Shown piece after piece: positions 1 through 12,543 of a stretch of 64,000 bases of DNA. Source of the DNA: Sialis fuliginosa (taxonomy: Eukaryota > Arthropoda > Insecta > Megaloptera > Sialidae); contig OY540822.1 of assembly GCA_961205875.1 (NCBI GenBank), forward strand, positions 13,270,501 through 13,334,500, given 5' to 3'. Made by a program: the position numbers and the translations under genes. Position 1 is the stretch's first letter, and each line of letters opens with the position of its first letter. Under the pieces are notes generated by a model that saw only the letters and a list, made by a program, of their open reading frames with translations, made no database searches and had not been told where the DNA came from.

Positions 1-1566
1 GGCGCTTGGAATAATAAATATTTAAATAGTAATTATTGATAATGGCTAGAAAATGAGACAATCTTTGAGCGTGCAGTTTTACCTTCTATAGAAAATGAGT
101 GCATAGGTTTTGAATCGAAAGACCTTGTGAGTAGAGGGTGACTTTAGTTTATGCTGTAGGTATAAATATGAATAATTGATGAACAATCATCCTGTGCATG
201 TTGATATTATTGAAAGGTGGTCATTAAGTGTCTACACAAACACCTCTAGTATATTTAGGCTTATTGAATGGTTTGGAAGGCCCGTATTTCGTAATAAAGT
301 CGAATGTTTTGGCAAATTAATATAATATCATCGCCATTTTGTTTGAGTGATCTGATGTCTAATTGATTACCAATTATTGATCATTTTGCAGACAATGTAT
401 TGGCTGCAGATCGCCTTCATGAAACCAGATAAAGTTGTCAAATGCTACAAAAATGTAAACATTCTCTATACAGTATCGTAAAGTTTTGTGTGTTTTTTTT
501 TTTGCTGTGGGTTTTAATTTCTTATTTTTTTACTCTCAAATATATTTTTCTGTTCACATAAAGAATAACAGAATTAAACCGATTTTGAATATTGATTATT
601 ATTTATATATTACTTTTTTTTTAATATTGGAAATTACTATTTTAATGTTGCTTGTGATTTTTTTTTCTTTTTCTTTTTTAAATTTATGTTTTGTTTATAT
701 AACCCTAAAATTATATTTTATGTGGGGACACATTGATTTATTTTTTTATGTTGATTTTAATGTAAAAATGTCTCTCCATTTAAAATATAGATATGACTGT
801 ACTCCAGATTAATTTCTAATTAAGGTATATTCAAATTACATTATTTAATAAATAAATATTAGTTAAATTCTTGAGTACAGGCATAATTTAAATCTAGTTA
901 TTTTTTTATAAATAAAACTTTTTATTAAGGTCGAATTAAATGAAACATTCAATGTTAATGAACTTAATAATCGTCTGTATATATATGATATAATATGCTA
1001 ATTACATTATCAATGTACTTCGAATAATTACCAACAACTTTTAATCACTATTTTGATAGTTTACAATTATTTACGAACTCGTGATAAACAGTGAATATAA
1101 TTTAGATTATTCCATACGACAGTAATTACATTTGCCAACAAATAAATTATTCTGTTTTAGATACCTGAATAGGTGAATCTAACGTTTTTTTAATTTACTA
1201 AAAGTATGGTCATATTTATATATATTACCAAGCTGGTCAGTTTTTTATAAGTTTTCGTCCACGGTAAAATATAGTACTATCTTTTCTCTTTAAAATATAC
1301 TTTTGCGTTTCACTGTACGATTTTTTTCACCGAGATATACTAGTTTGAAGATATTATAGTGCTATTTTTTAAATATCATATCTTCAGCGAAAAAAATTAT
1401 TTACTTATAATGAAATATAAAAGTTCATTTTATAGAGGAAAAACAATACTATTTGTTCTTGTGAACGAAATTAACATTTTAGATAACTCGAGAATATAAC
1501 GAGATAAAACAATTTCTGGAACGGATTTAATTTTAGCTCACAAAAAATGTTTGGAACCACCTATTC
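1..1566. other. AT-rich non-coding DNA, probable RBM24-like upstream intron
   Basis: I see no supportable gene here. Open frames are low-complexity Phe/Leu/Tyr-rich stretches expected by chance in T-rich sequence. The assignment to the long intron of the RBM24-like gene is inferred only from the missing upstream exons of the gene whose 3' exons begin at 16901. Confidence 0.4.
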
Positions 1567-2583
1567 CAGTGGCGAGGCGTGAAATTTTTAATAAGGGAAG
1601 CATATTTTGTCAATCCTCCCACTCTTATTAACAACAAAAAACTAGTTATCAAACACCTTAAGTTCAAGCTTTTACTTTTTCTAATAAATTCTTATATATT
1701 TATATAGTAACTAAATGATTCTACGTCTTATTTTCTTGTATTTTAGTCGATATTTGTATGACGAGTTGAAGTTCCCTGCAGGATATTTCACTAAAAATTT
1801 TCGAATTTTTGATTTCGTTAAAAGTATGTTTATTGTATAGAAAATGACGTGAAAAGTTGTTTGTTTCAAACCGCAGGTCTGTATTTCAAACCGTTCTCGA
1901 GATATAGCATCTCAAAGTTTTAGTTTTTTCAAATTTTTGGAGAAAAAAAGCCATAACTTTTGAACGGGTGGTCGGAATTGATTTTAGTTGACGGATTTGG
2001 AATCAGCGCGTCAAAATCTATATAATGACATGTATAATACTTTAAAATCCGACAAAAAAATTTTGGTCCAAAATCGACATTTTTTTAAGGTATACCCCTT
2101 TGAATTTTTTCGATTTTTCGCGAATTTTTTTGTTTCGAGTTTTAAGGTATTATACATGTCATTATATAGATTTTGACACGCTGATTTCAAATCCGTCAAC
2201 TAAAATTAATTCCGACCACACGTTCAAAAGTTATGGCCTTTTTTCTCCAAAAATTTGAAAAAACTAAAACTTTGAGAGGCTATATCTCAAGAACGGTTTG
2301 AGATACAGACCTGCGGTTTGAAACAAACAACTTTTTACGTCATTTTCTATACAATAAACATACTTTTAATAAAATCAAAAATTCGAAATTTTTTAGTGAA
2401 ATTTCCTGCAGTGAACTTCAACTCGTCATACAAATATCGACTAAAATACAAGAAAATAAGACGTAGAGGTATTATAGTTTTATCATTGAGCGTGTAAATT
2501 AATATTAAATGCTATTTTTGATTTTTAATTTTAATTTTTTTATTAACTGAAAACACAGATTTGTATTAATTTACCCATAAAGT
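1567..2583. mobile_element. Foldback element, copy 1 (3' end truncated)
   Basis: The core at 1721-2466 (746 bp) is a near-perfect palindrome. The left arm starts CTACGTCTTATTTTC and the right arm ends with its reverse complement, centred near 2093. The same 62-codon open frame is therefore readable on both strands, which marks it as a palindrome artefact and not a gene. Outside the core, 1567 starts CAGTGGCG, a common transposon-like terminus. The right flank to about 2583 is shared with copy 2 at 26731-26890, where the element ends in a matching CACTG terminus. It is non-autonomous, with no transposase seen. Confidence 0.85.
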
Positions 2584-5500
2584 AAGGTGAACTATTCAGG
2601 TCTAAAGTTAAAAAATGATGTTTACCTGTGTTATTTTCAGAATTTAACCCACAAATCGTAATTTTTACAAGTGCTATAAATGTAAGTAAAATATTAATTT
2701 GCGTATTTTAAATAACATTTAATTCGATCTTAAAAATATCTAACAATTATTTGGGTTTATTTTATTTTATTTTTATTTTTTGAAATTACAAGCAACCGAA
2801 ATATAATTTTCAATAGTTTTTTCTAGTAATAGACACTATGTAGATGGATATTTATTTATAAACATTTAAAGTAGATGTTATGTATTTTATCAAAACTGAA
2901 TTTTTTAATTGATACTTTTAAAGTCTGCAAATAGCTATAATACGTATAAAAAATTCAGCTTTGAAAAAAACTGTGTATTATTATAGTAAAGAAGTAGTTA
3001 TTTTCTATTATTTCCTGCCTTGTTATTAAAAAAAAATTATATAACATCCATTACACTTTTAATTAAGTATTTTAAATTAGAAATTCTTAAATGATGTCAT
3101 ATATTGTATTATAGGAAAATTGATTTAAACTAGTTCTTTACTCTAATTGATATTTGGGTATCCAGTATTAGACTTGTTTGGTTGGTTGCAGTGCAGACTA
3201 GTGTTTTTTATTTGGTGCTAGAATAAGTTGGTGTCACTAACAGAAAGCACTGTGTAACTTGTTGTCATTTCTTCAAACATTAAATGCACTCTATCTATAA
3301 TTATAAATGTATTTTATATATACAGCTATATTCTTTATCTTTACCTCTTCAGGGAATAATTACTTTTACATAATATGAAAACTGATAGAATTTCTCTCAA
3401 GAGGTATAGAAAATTTTTATAGAAAAACAGTTTTTTGGGGGGGATTTTTCAGTAATTTTTGGGGATATATATTATATATATTTTTTTATTTTTCTCTACA
3501 GGGTGTCCCAACTTCAAAGGATCAGATTATTTTTAGAAATTTGATACAAACGACATTATTTTATTCTATCTTAATTTTCCATGATTGGTATGAATATTTT
3601 TTGTAGGATCAATTGTATTGTTTGTTATTTTTTATTTATTAGAAAGTTAATTTTATATCGAATACAAATATCTTATTAAAATTTAAATCCAGCTGTTCAA
3701 ATCGGAGATTTTTATCTTTAAAATAGTAGATACGTTATAGAATTTTCCTTTCGTCTAATATTGGTTTTGAAAAATTTCCTAAAAACGTAATATTAATAAT
3801 GAAAAATAAGGATTTTAAATTTTTTTATCTTGGTGGTCTAATGGAAAATACCGAATATTATTTTTTTAAACTCATTAAAATTGGTTCAGTAGATGCTATA
3901 TTTTTTCAGAATTGGAAAATAGCCCAATCATGTGTAAAAATAAAAAATACAGTTGATTCTGCTCCGGTTTTGTTAAATACCACAAAAAATTTATAACTGT
4001 CGTTAAAAGCAGGGAGAAAAAGCATGAAAAATGGCTTTTGCTTCAGTTCAGTTTTCGAAAAAAATACCTGGTCTTTAAAAGTTGGAACAGTTTGTATATA
4101 GATAGTGAATTGAATTATCTTGATGATTCGTATAAAATATTTTTATTTAGCACGAATCATGATATTTAAAATTCTTTGTACGAAAACTAGACGTGTCGTT
4201 GATATCACCGGGTTAAAAAAATCACCTTTACTTATTGTTGATTTAATTTTTGGATTTATTACACACATCTTGGTTTTTGAGCTTTTATGAGGTTTTGAGA
4301 GAAGATAATATTTTTTTTCTGTATGCAATTTTGGTTCTTGGTTTTGATTGGACAATTGTTGTTGAATGGGTTAAATTTTCTAACAGCTAGTCGAGTTTTA
4401 AGATCAATAAATGTTAAGCGACGATTGGTTAGTGAGGGATTGGATAATCTAGCTAAATGCCGCTATTGGAGGATTATCTTGAGATTGCGCAAAAACGACG
4501 CCGGATCTAAAGCCTGACCACTCAGGGCGTCGCGACGGCCCATGCTTTACAAACGTCTGTCTCTTTTTATGTTGAATTTCTGTAAGCAGTTTTATTTGAA
4601 TCAAATATACACCATACACATATATATTTATATCATTAGAATACATTGTCATAAAATATGTACCTATTAGAGTAACGCAAATTTCCCTTTTAGAATAGTT
4701 TTCAGCTGTAATTTTAAATTCTATATTTATCAATGATGAATTAAAATTATTTTGCTGCGAACCCATTTTATCGTATTTAATATAATATTAATAATGGTCT
4801 GAATAAAAATATAATTGTATTCACTTACGTGCAATATGACAGTTAAAGTAGGTACAACATGTTTTTTATCTAGGCCAGTGGCACTAACAGATCGATAAAA
4901 ACGTCACTAAATAATTACTTTTGAATAATAAATGATCGTTGTTAGATTTTTTTTAAATTTATTCATTATTTGTATTGTATTTCAATTACATAAAGTAGTT
5001 TTTATATTTGTTGGGGTGGGTTGTTATAGGGTAAAGTGTACATTATTTTATGACTTCGCGTGACCTCCTCACCCCCTAATTCATTAACCTTATTGTAATC
5101 AATCACCCAATAAAATAAGAAACACGGTTTGAATTTTTCAATTTGATCAATGCTATAAAATTAAATTTTTAATTGTCCCCTACTTTCCATTATGTATATA
5201 TATTTGAATAGATGAATAGATGTAAAAGACAAAACATTTTTGGAGGTTCAACCTGCAAGGTATACTTAATTTTGACAAATCAAAATTTTGACATTTTTGT
5301 TTTTTACACATACAATATAATTTAAATAAAAAGTACATAAGTACATTAATAAATCCTTTGTTTTTAATAATTAAAAAAAAATCAAATTTCAAGTACAAAA
5401 TATAACTACACAAAAAATTTTACTATTCTGTTTATTTGATATTGCATGTATAACAATAAAAACCCCACTAATCGATTCAGTAGTAATTTGCCAATTACTT

Positions 5501-7146
5501 ATTATGTAATGGTGAAAATTTCATCAAAATCAGTTCGGTAGTTTCTCGAATTTAGTCAAAACAAACAAACAGAAAGATACTAAAAAATTTCAAAATGGAT
5601 TCTATTGCCTCTAAAACGAATTGTAAAAACAATATGTAATATATAAAAGGTCGTAACCTTCAAAGTTTTCGAAATAGAGTTTTTAGTTAAAATAAAAGTA
5701 CAAATATATTTAAATCTGTCAAGTTTAAGAAATTCTTTCCCCTGGCCAGAATTCTGTCATAAATTATTATACACTCTGTTAATTAGGGTACATTATTTAG
5801 TTATAAAATTGAGGGTTACAATGCATTAGAATTAATCTATCGATATGTAGGGATAGTTTGAAGAATAAAATAATATTATTCGTATAGCTATTATATAAAA
5901 ATAATTGAATTGTATACGAGTGCATATATAGAAATCTAAGAACAATATCTGATAATAATTATACGTAGCATTTCTTTTTCGTTTGACCCTGTAGTAATTT
6001 TGTCACTTGGCAGTACATACAAAACAATTCTTGGATGTATAAATAGATTAATCGACAACGTAAAAAACTTATGTCGTCTTCAGCTTCCCATCTTTAAATA
6101 GCAGAATTTCTCAATCTGTGGCAGGTGTAACATATGCATAATTACATCTCTTAGGCTCTTCCCGTCAGAATTCTATACAGACCCGGATTTATTAACTTTT
6201 AACCAGGTTTAAATTATAACTTATACATAATAATAATATTTAATTATGTATATATTTTTGTACGAGCCGCCACTGCACAAACATATTTATCACTGTTTTT
6301 TTGTTAAGTTTCTACATATGGTACTTTATAACATACAAAATTCAAGTCTAGCCAAAGTTGTGCTTTAATATTATAATAAAATATATGTATGTTTTAATAC
6401 AATAAAAAATAATTTGATATTTATAGTTTCAAAATTAGAACAAAGAAGTAAAAATAAAAAAAGAAGTGGGGTCTATAACCGCTTAATTTTTAGGTAGTCA
6501 TGTATGTACATTGTGCCCAAACAAAAGTATTTTTTTATTATTGTTTGTTGTTTTGATAAACGACAAAAAAAAGAATGAAGCCAAATAATTCTTGTACTAA
6601 AGCCAAATAATTCATTATATATTTGTACGTTATTAAAAGCACGTAGACGTAAAACTCCTACCGTCAGAAAAAAAATCAAAATGGGGAGAAGGGGATAAAA
6701 ATTATTCATTTATTTCATTGATTTTGAAAATATGAGGAAAAAATTGAGGAGTATAAATAATCACATTTAGTAAATTGGCGTGTTTACACCAAAAAGACAA
6801 AACAGCAACACGGCGTTCTTTTTTTTTTACAAAATAGTAATATATATTTTTAAATAGGAAAATTTTTCGTTTTTTTAGATGAATCGACTGGAGGTCATTA
6901 GTGCGGGGTTCTTTGCGAAAACATTTTTTATCTAATAGTATAAATGAATGCATTGATAACGATACTGAAATGCATATCTAATCAGTTCCTGTCAGAACGA
7001 ATCATAAATTAAAAAAATGTCGATGAAAAAGATCAGTGGAGGTTAAAAAAATAATTGATTGCTTATCAATATATTTTAGTTCTTAATCAGTTTCAAAAGA
7101 AAACAAGTTATATATTTTTGAACGTAGAATTTCGCAGTTATTCAAT
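2584..7146. other. Non-coding DNA with scattered repeat ends
   Basis: No gene is supported. A transposon-like end CAGGGTGTCCC lies near 3500. A CpG-richer patch at 4440-4560 has no recognised homology. A phrase at 5508-5560 (ATCAGTTCGGTAGTTT) is typical of insect retroposon tails. Confidence 0.5.
6777..6820 (+). repeat. Fragment of the GTGTTCACACC inverted-repeat family
   Basis: The stretch reads GTGTTTACACC, an A-rich stretch, then ACAGCAACACGGCG. This closely matches the left end of the complete element at 27694-27830. Only one end is visible here. Confidence 0.6.
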
Positions 7147-7322
7147 TGTATAAACATTTGATTATTGGGTTGTATTGCACTATATTGTACCTCGACGTTT
7201 CGACCAACATCTCTCAGAAGTTAAGTGTTGAGTACTTATTAATTAAATAAAAAACCGGTGCTGTTGCCGAGCAACATTTGATTTATCAAAACTAATTCTA
7301 GCAAACGTCAACGCTTATTTAA

Positions 7323-8068
7323 GGGGCAGACCCAGTTGGAACTTCCAAAAAAAGCTCTTTTTTAGGATTTTTTTTGGCCACTCATTAAAATAATTATTAA
7401 CAAATGTTTTTCCACATGAAAGATATGTATTTACAGAAAACATTGTAATTTTTTTATGGCAAAATATTAAAAAATAAGTGGGATATAGCAAATTTGGGAG
7501 GGGTCTAAAAAAAAGTGTTTTGCCGTGATCACTGCTGCTCGTCACTAGATCATCTGAAATAAAAAAAAAACAAAAGGGATCATTAGCTAATGACATAATG
7601 CTCCGGATGAACGAAAGGATTTGAAAAATTATGAATTTTCACAAAATGGCGTATATTGAAAGTCAAAGTTCTTTATTCGACTAAAATTTCAAGTCAAAGT
7701 TCTTTATTCGACTAAAATTTCACTCGCATTTTAGGCTATAAGAAAAATAATAATCGTCCAAAAAAATCCTTCGTTCATCCGGAGGACAATTATGTATAGA
7801 ATAAGTGAGAAAAATTTCAAACCGATCGGCAAAGCCGTTCTCAAGTTACAGTGATCACCGACTTCGAAAACATGGTTTCGAGAAAAACGCGTTTAAAGTT
7901 TTGAGTACGAATTGCATGCAGATAAAAAATTTATTTTGGAACTTACACTGAATCGTCTATGGACAGGACATTTGTATGAAATTTTCAGAGAATACTTTTG
8001 AAATATTCTACTTTGAGAAAATGCAAAAAAAAAATGATTTTTTCAAAATTCTAACTAGGTCTGCCCTC
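7323..8068. mobile_element. TTAA-flanked non-autonomous element (piggyBac-like)
   Basis: TTAA at 7319-7322 and 8069-8072 flanks inverted ends GGGGCAGACCCAGTTGGAA and GAGGGCAGACCTAGTTAGAA (right end reverse-complemented). A TTAA target duplication is the hallmark of piggyBac-type transposition. No transposase frame exists, so it is MITE-like. It sits inside the inverted-flank element at 7147-8198 and itself contains another inverted repeat at 7601-7784. Confidence 0.75.
7601..7784. repeat. Nested inverted repeat containing a 31-bp tandem duplication
   Basis: CTCCGGATGAACGAAAGGAT at the left and its near-complement ATCCTTCGTTCATCCGGAG at the right differ by one inserted A. Between them a 31-bp unit beginning AAGTCAAAGTTC is repeated exactly in tandem at 7660-7690 and 7691-7721. 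Confidence 0.75.
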
Positions 8069-8498
8069 TTAATTAAGCAGCTACACCTTCTGTACTCAAC
8101 ACTTGACTTCTGAAGAAGACCATGAGATGTTGGTCGAAACGTCAAGTAACAATATAGTGCAACGCGGTATACAACCCAATTATAAAATGTTTATACAAGT
8201 TATATATTATATATATACGTACAATAGATTGAGGTTATTTTTCTATTTTTATTTTTAAATTTTACCTGAATTAACCTACATAGAAATCGTTGAAAATAAT
8301 ATACATACATATGTATTTGTTTTAGATCTAATTTAAAATATCACTTGACTAGAATTTAAAATTATATGTTTCCTGACAATTTTAAAAGCAAATAGAAAAC
8401 TTGCCAAACACGTAAGCACTTTAAAATGTATCGTTTTTTTAAAAGAAATTGTCACACGAAATAATAGGTACATTTTTATTTAATCACGTATTTATAAA

Positions 8499-9033
8499 TA
8501 AGGTACTGGCACCAGTCTTGGATATGACCTCAGTAATGGGAATTTTTAAATTAAATGTACTGAATTAGAAATTTGATTACTACCAATTCTGAATATTAAT
8601 CTATGTATATTTAACTGTCTTACAGCGTGATTTGATGACAATCGGGCATTAGGTGTCAAAATTGTGGACATTTAAACTAATTATTAGTATAATTAATTAA
8701 TTAATTATTATATTATTAAAGCAACTGCTTTACATTGTTTCAAATTTGACGATTCTTTCTTTTATATCTTTTGTGTCGTAGTATAATCATTAGCAAGGTC
8801 CATCACTGCGTGTCCATTACTGATTTTACTGGAGAAAAGACATAAACAAAATAAAAGGCTATAATTCAAAAAAGAAACTTTATTTGTGGGCTTTGGTAAT
8901 TAAATTAATTAAATAAAGAGTTACTTGTTTTATTAGTAACATGAGTTCATGAGAATTACAAAAAAGAAACTCGTCAATCACAAAAACAGTAAACCTTGCT
9001 CTTATAGCGGCCATAACTGGTGCCAGTACCTTA
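8499..9033. mobile_element. Complete MITE with 17-bp ends TAAGGTACTGGCACCAG
   Basis: The first 17 bases are TAAGGTACTGGCACCAG and the last 17 are their exact reverse complement. Length is 535 bp with no coding capacity. The interior matches, in opposite orientation, the copy at 11785-12543 and the fragment near 45315-45415. The end alone recurs near 50692. The target duplication cannot be fixed because the flanks are AT-rich. Confidence 0.8.
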
Positions 9034-10190
9034 TATTTTCTTTCGTTGTATAATAAATATATTGACTATCCATTATCATATGCATTGATGTAAAAAATCT
9101 AATCACATAAATGTGCCTGCCTTTATTACATTAATTAATTATATTGTTTTTTTTTTCAATTGTATAAATGTATGCAGATATTGATTTTATATGTGTCAAA
9201 ATATATTGATGCACTTAATATCCTGTCATAACTAATGTTTACATATATTTATATTGATTATAGATAATTCACATTAAAGTACATAAACTTATTTATTATT
9301 TATATAAAATTCACTCAAGTATAAGTAGTAAGAAGTAACAAAGTTTTTTGATAGTTGTTTTTTCATTATTTGTAATAATAAATATTATATAATATATACC
9401 GAGTGAATAAAAAAAATCACGTCATAATGTCTTAAAATGGATGTTATATCTCTCAAATTTTAATTTGTTAATAATAGGGAAAGGGGGCCTCGACGGTCTT
9501 AGGGCATTTGATAGTCTTAAAGTTAATGATATATGCTATTTTTAAAAAAAAGTTGGAGTCTGTAGGATCACGCCAAGCTGAGATATTAACTATTCAACTT
9601 ATTTGTTAATTTATCAATTTTAATTGACATGTTCGGTGATTTTAGGGCATTTTTTAGACTTGCTAAGGCCGGTTCTGACAGTTTCTTCGAACGCATTGAT
9701 AAAAAAGTTTTGATACATATAGAAAAATATACCTGTTTCCAAACTTTTGGACGGAGGTGTATGTAATAAAATAGATTTTAATAATTTTGATGGACGTTTA
9801 TGGAAAATTATACTTGAAATATCCATTATCTGCAAGTACAATCAAACTTTTTGTGATTGTAGTTCCTAAACACATAGTATGATTAATAATTCATTTAGAC
9901 GTAACACCCTTACCACTCTAATGATGTGCAAGGTGCGACAAGGACAAATAAATATTGGTATTTACATTAAGGGTAGAAGAGAGAGTAAAACATTTGTGTA
10001 TTACCTACATTTCATGTTTAGGGGAACGCTGATAGAAATATTACTTCCCTTGGGTATAGGTAATTGTTTTAACAATCTAAATTCGAATAATGTTTTCATT
10101 AATTGTTCCTATTACGATTATGTATATGTTTTATTTATTAAGTATAAAATGTTTTGATTGCATTTTTTTGTTAGTTATACAGATTAAGTA
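9034..10190. other. Non-coding DNA with one dispersed satellite-type monomer
   Basis: About 9463-9628 is a single reverse-orientation monomer of the repeat that forms a tandem array at 59300-59670. It contains CCTCGACGGTCTTAGGGCAT and CGCCAAGCTGAGATATTAAC. The remainder shows nothing supportable as a gene. Confidence 0.6.
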
Positions 10191-10716
10191 GGGTCGAGCG
10201 GGGTAAATATGAAACACCAAAAAAATGGGGTAAAAGTGAAACCAGCTTGCAACTAAAAAACTAACTGACATCATCATTAAAGGTTTGTTAAAACGACCTG
10301 AAAATATGTGTCACCCCTACACATTTCCCTGTTAGTCGATGTCAAAAAGTGTGAATTAAATTTTAATTCATTGCACATAATTTCTGTATAGCTCAGATAT
10401 TAATTAAAGTTACAATTTCACATTGATATGACACAAAGAAGATAAATCAAAGTTGCCTTTGTAGCTTTTCTTTTAATTTTTGGAGAAATATTTTCTATTA
10501 GAGGCCTGTTTTACTTTTTCCCTTACCTGTTTCACTTTTTCCCAAATTAGAGGTTAAAAATGAAACACGCTTTTTTCATTTTTAAAGTCCGTGTTGTATC
10601 GTACAGTTCAAATGACGTACATAAGTATTTAAAATGGTTATTATCTAGTAGAAAAAATTAACTGTCAAAAAACATGAAAGATTTGTATTTTGTTTCACTT
10701 TTACCCCAGTTGACCC
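10191..10716. mobile_element. TA-flanked MITE with GGGTC ends
   Basis: The left end GGGTCGAGCGGGGTAAAT and the reversed right end GGGTCAACTGGGGTAAAA are imperfect inverted repeats that continue for about 25 bp into TGAAACA. TA dinucleotides flank both sides (10189-10190, 10717-10718), as expected for a Tc1/mariner-type insertion. The interior repeats variants of the GTTTCACTTTTTCCC phrase. No transposase is seen. Confidence 0.7.
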
Positions 10717-11784
10717 TATATGTAGTGTTTGTCGTCGAAAAAAGTCACAAAAATACGGAAAAAAATAGTCAAAAATTCATCAGAAAATTGGCGATTATAT
10801 TATTTACAGTATCTCTGCCCTTCGCACATTAGATAAAAAATTACTACAAACTTTAATTCTTATCAGATTTTTTTTAAACTGTCGTCAATTTTGAAAATAA
10901 ACTGCCGAATCTGATTATGCGAAAAAAATTACTAAAATTGATTGTTAAGATAATTAAAAATATATAATTTTGAATCTTGTTTTCATTTTGAAGTTTAATG
11001 CCTTATTGACATCTGTATTGAATATAACACAACTTTTTTATTACAAATTAAAATATATTATCGCAGTTTAAAGTCTCCCAGTGGTTTTATTCGCCGGAAA
11101 TTTAAAACGCGTTTTAATCGATATTTTTTTGACATATGAAACAAGAATTCTCTTGGCCCAAAGCATTTTTTTCTGTGTATCTTAATTATTGAATATTTTA
11201 TTAATACCAGTATTAATAAATGAAACGAAAAATTTACTGTGATTTTAAATTCATATAAAAAGCGAGGCAAAAAAAAAACAGTTTTTATTTTGTCTAAATA
11301 TATTTTCAGTCAAGGCGAAAATATGTTTGTCATGTTTGTACTGTAACATTTTTTACAAGTTTATTTTTAGTGAGTACCTACTTTTATTTTACAAACTACT
11401 TCGTCTCAAATATCTTTTAAAATCAGAGTCCACAAAACGTTTTAAATCCAAATAATAGAGATATTACGGTTTGTTCAAGCTCAATTGTCGTTAGAACCAC
11501 TGTATTTTGTAGATTCTAAAAATGACATATCTGACTATTTTTACACTCAATGTCTTCGATGCGTATAAATTTTCAGACAGTGTCGTACTAAGTCTATTTA
11601 AAAACTCGAAATAGGATTGGCTTATTCAATGTTCCTATATACAGGGTGTACAATTTATTTATGGAACATTAATACATTGCAAATCTAAATACCCAAAAGC
11701 ATTATTGATTTAAAAAAAATACTAGGATTGTTTACGTTTTTAAATTCATTAATTATTATTTGTTAATTAAAAAAAACAACTGTG
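10717..11784. other. AT-rich non-coding DNA
   Basis: I see no gene or clear repeat, apart from an ACAGGGTGTAC transposon-like end near 11641. Confidence 0.4.
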
Positions 11785-12543
11785 TTTTTTTTGTAATTCT
11801 CACGGAGTCATGTTACTGATAAAACAAGTACCTCTTTATTAAATCGATTTAATTATCAAAGTTTGTTTTTTAAATTATAGCCTTTTATTTTGTTTATGTT
11901 TTTTTTCTACTACGACACAAAAGAATCGTAAAATTTGAAACAATATAAAGCATGTACATGGGCGCCGGCAGAATTTCTTCCAGGGGGGTGCATTTAGATA
12001 TATAAAATTAAATTATTGTATATAAAATAATAAAAAACAAAAATTAAAACATAATAATTTTGTAATAATAAACTTGTATTCCATTTAGCATGACTAAAAA
12101 AAAAGGTGTACAGTTTTTATTTTTCATTATCTAAATTTATAAAATTACAGAGTGAACTTGACGTGACCAAAAAAAAAAAGGTCATCACTTTTATATTCTG
12201 GCCTGAATTCTAAATTAAAAATTGTATTTCTTAATTTTTTTGTTTTTTCATTTTTGCCAGGGGGGTGCAAGTGCACCTCCTTGCACCCCCCTCCCGGCGC
12301 CCATGAGCATGTACTATGATAATATAATAATTAATAAATAGATTACACTAACAATTAGTTTAAATATCCACCATTTTGACACCCATAGGACGATTGTCAT
12401 CTATGTAAGTCCGCTATTTTACAGTTAAATGTCTATAGATTATGATTCAGTAATGACAGTAATCAAAAATTTCTAATTTAATACATTTAATTAAATAAGA
12501 ATCCAACACTGGGGTATGATCCAAGACTGGTGCCAGTACCTTA
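11785..12543. mobile_element. Truncated copy of the TAAGGTACTGGCACCAG MITE
   Basis: This copy runs opposite to 8499-9033. It retains the CTGGTGCCAGTACCTTA end at 12527-12543, lacks the other end, and is interrupted by a separate element at 11957-12305. Shared internal landmarks include CATGTTACT near 11815, the AATCGTAAAATTTGAAACAA stretch near 11920, and the ACACCCATAGGACGATTGTC stretch near 12380. Confidence 0.75.
11957..12305. mobile_element. Nested MITE with perfect 8-bp target duplication
   Basis: The 349-bp element begins CATGGGCGCCGG and ends CCGGCGCCCATG, a perfect 12-bp inverted repeat. It is flanked by the direct 8-bp duplication AGCATGTA (11949-11956 and 12306-12313). A second internal phrase, CAGGGGGGTGCA, occurs near both ends. 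The related copy near 45370 has the uninterrupted sequence AAAGCAGATACTATG here, which supports a clean insertion. The 8-bp duplication suggests a hAT- or P-type transposase, but the superfamily is not settled. Confidence 0.85.

Larger units (their letters stand above)
7147..8198. mobile_element. Inverted-flank retroelement remnant, Penelope-like ends
   Basis: Arms of about 90-105 bp at 7147-7235 and 8092-8198 are inverted copies. They contain GACGTTTCGACCAACATCTC and its complement GAGATGTTGGTCGAAACGTC beside CTTCTGAAGAAG. The phrases GAAGAAG and CGAAACGTC resemble the ends of Penelope-like elements from my knowledge of that family. There is no reverse transcriptase or GIY-YIG coding sequence, because the interior is filled by a nested TTAA-flanked element. 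Confidence 0.5.

Noticed and set aside
486-812. 108-codon hydrophobic frame rich in Phe, Leu and Tyr
   Set aside because: T-rich low-complexity sequence yields such frames by chance. There is no domain, splice context or codon signature.
1988-2199. 62-codon frames on both strands with the same translation (also 26252-26463)
   Set aside because: They are the two arms of a palindromic foldback core. The identical product on both strands is a symmetry artefact, not a gene.
4449-4766. 105-codon - strand frame
   Set aside because: Only the first part is compositionally unusual. There is no recognisable domain, and it is kept only as a weak finding for the CpG-rich patch.
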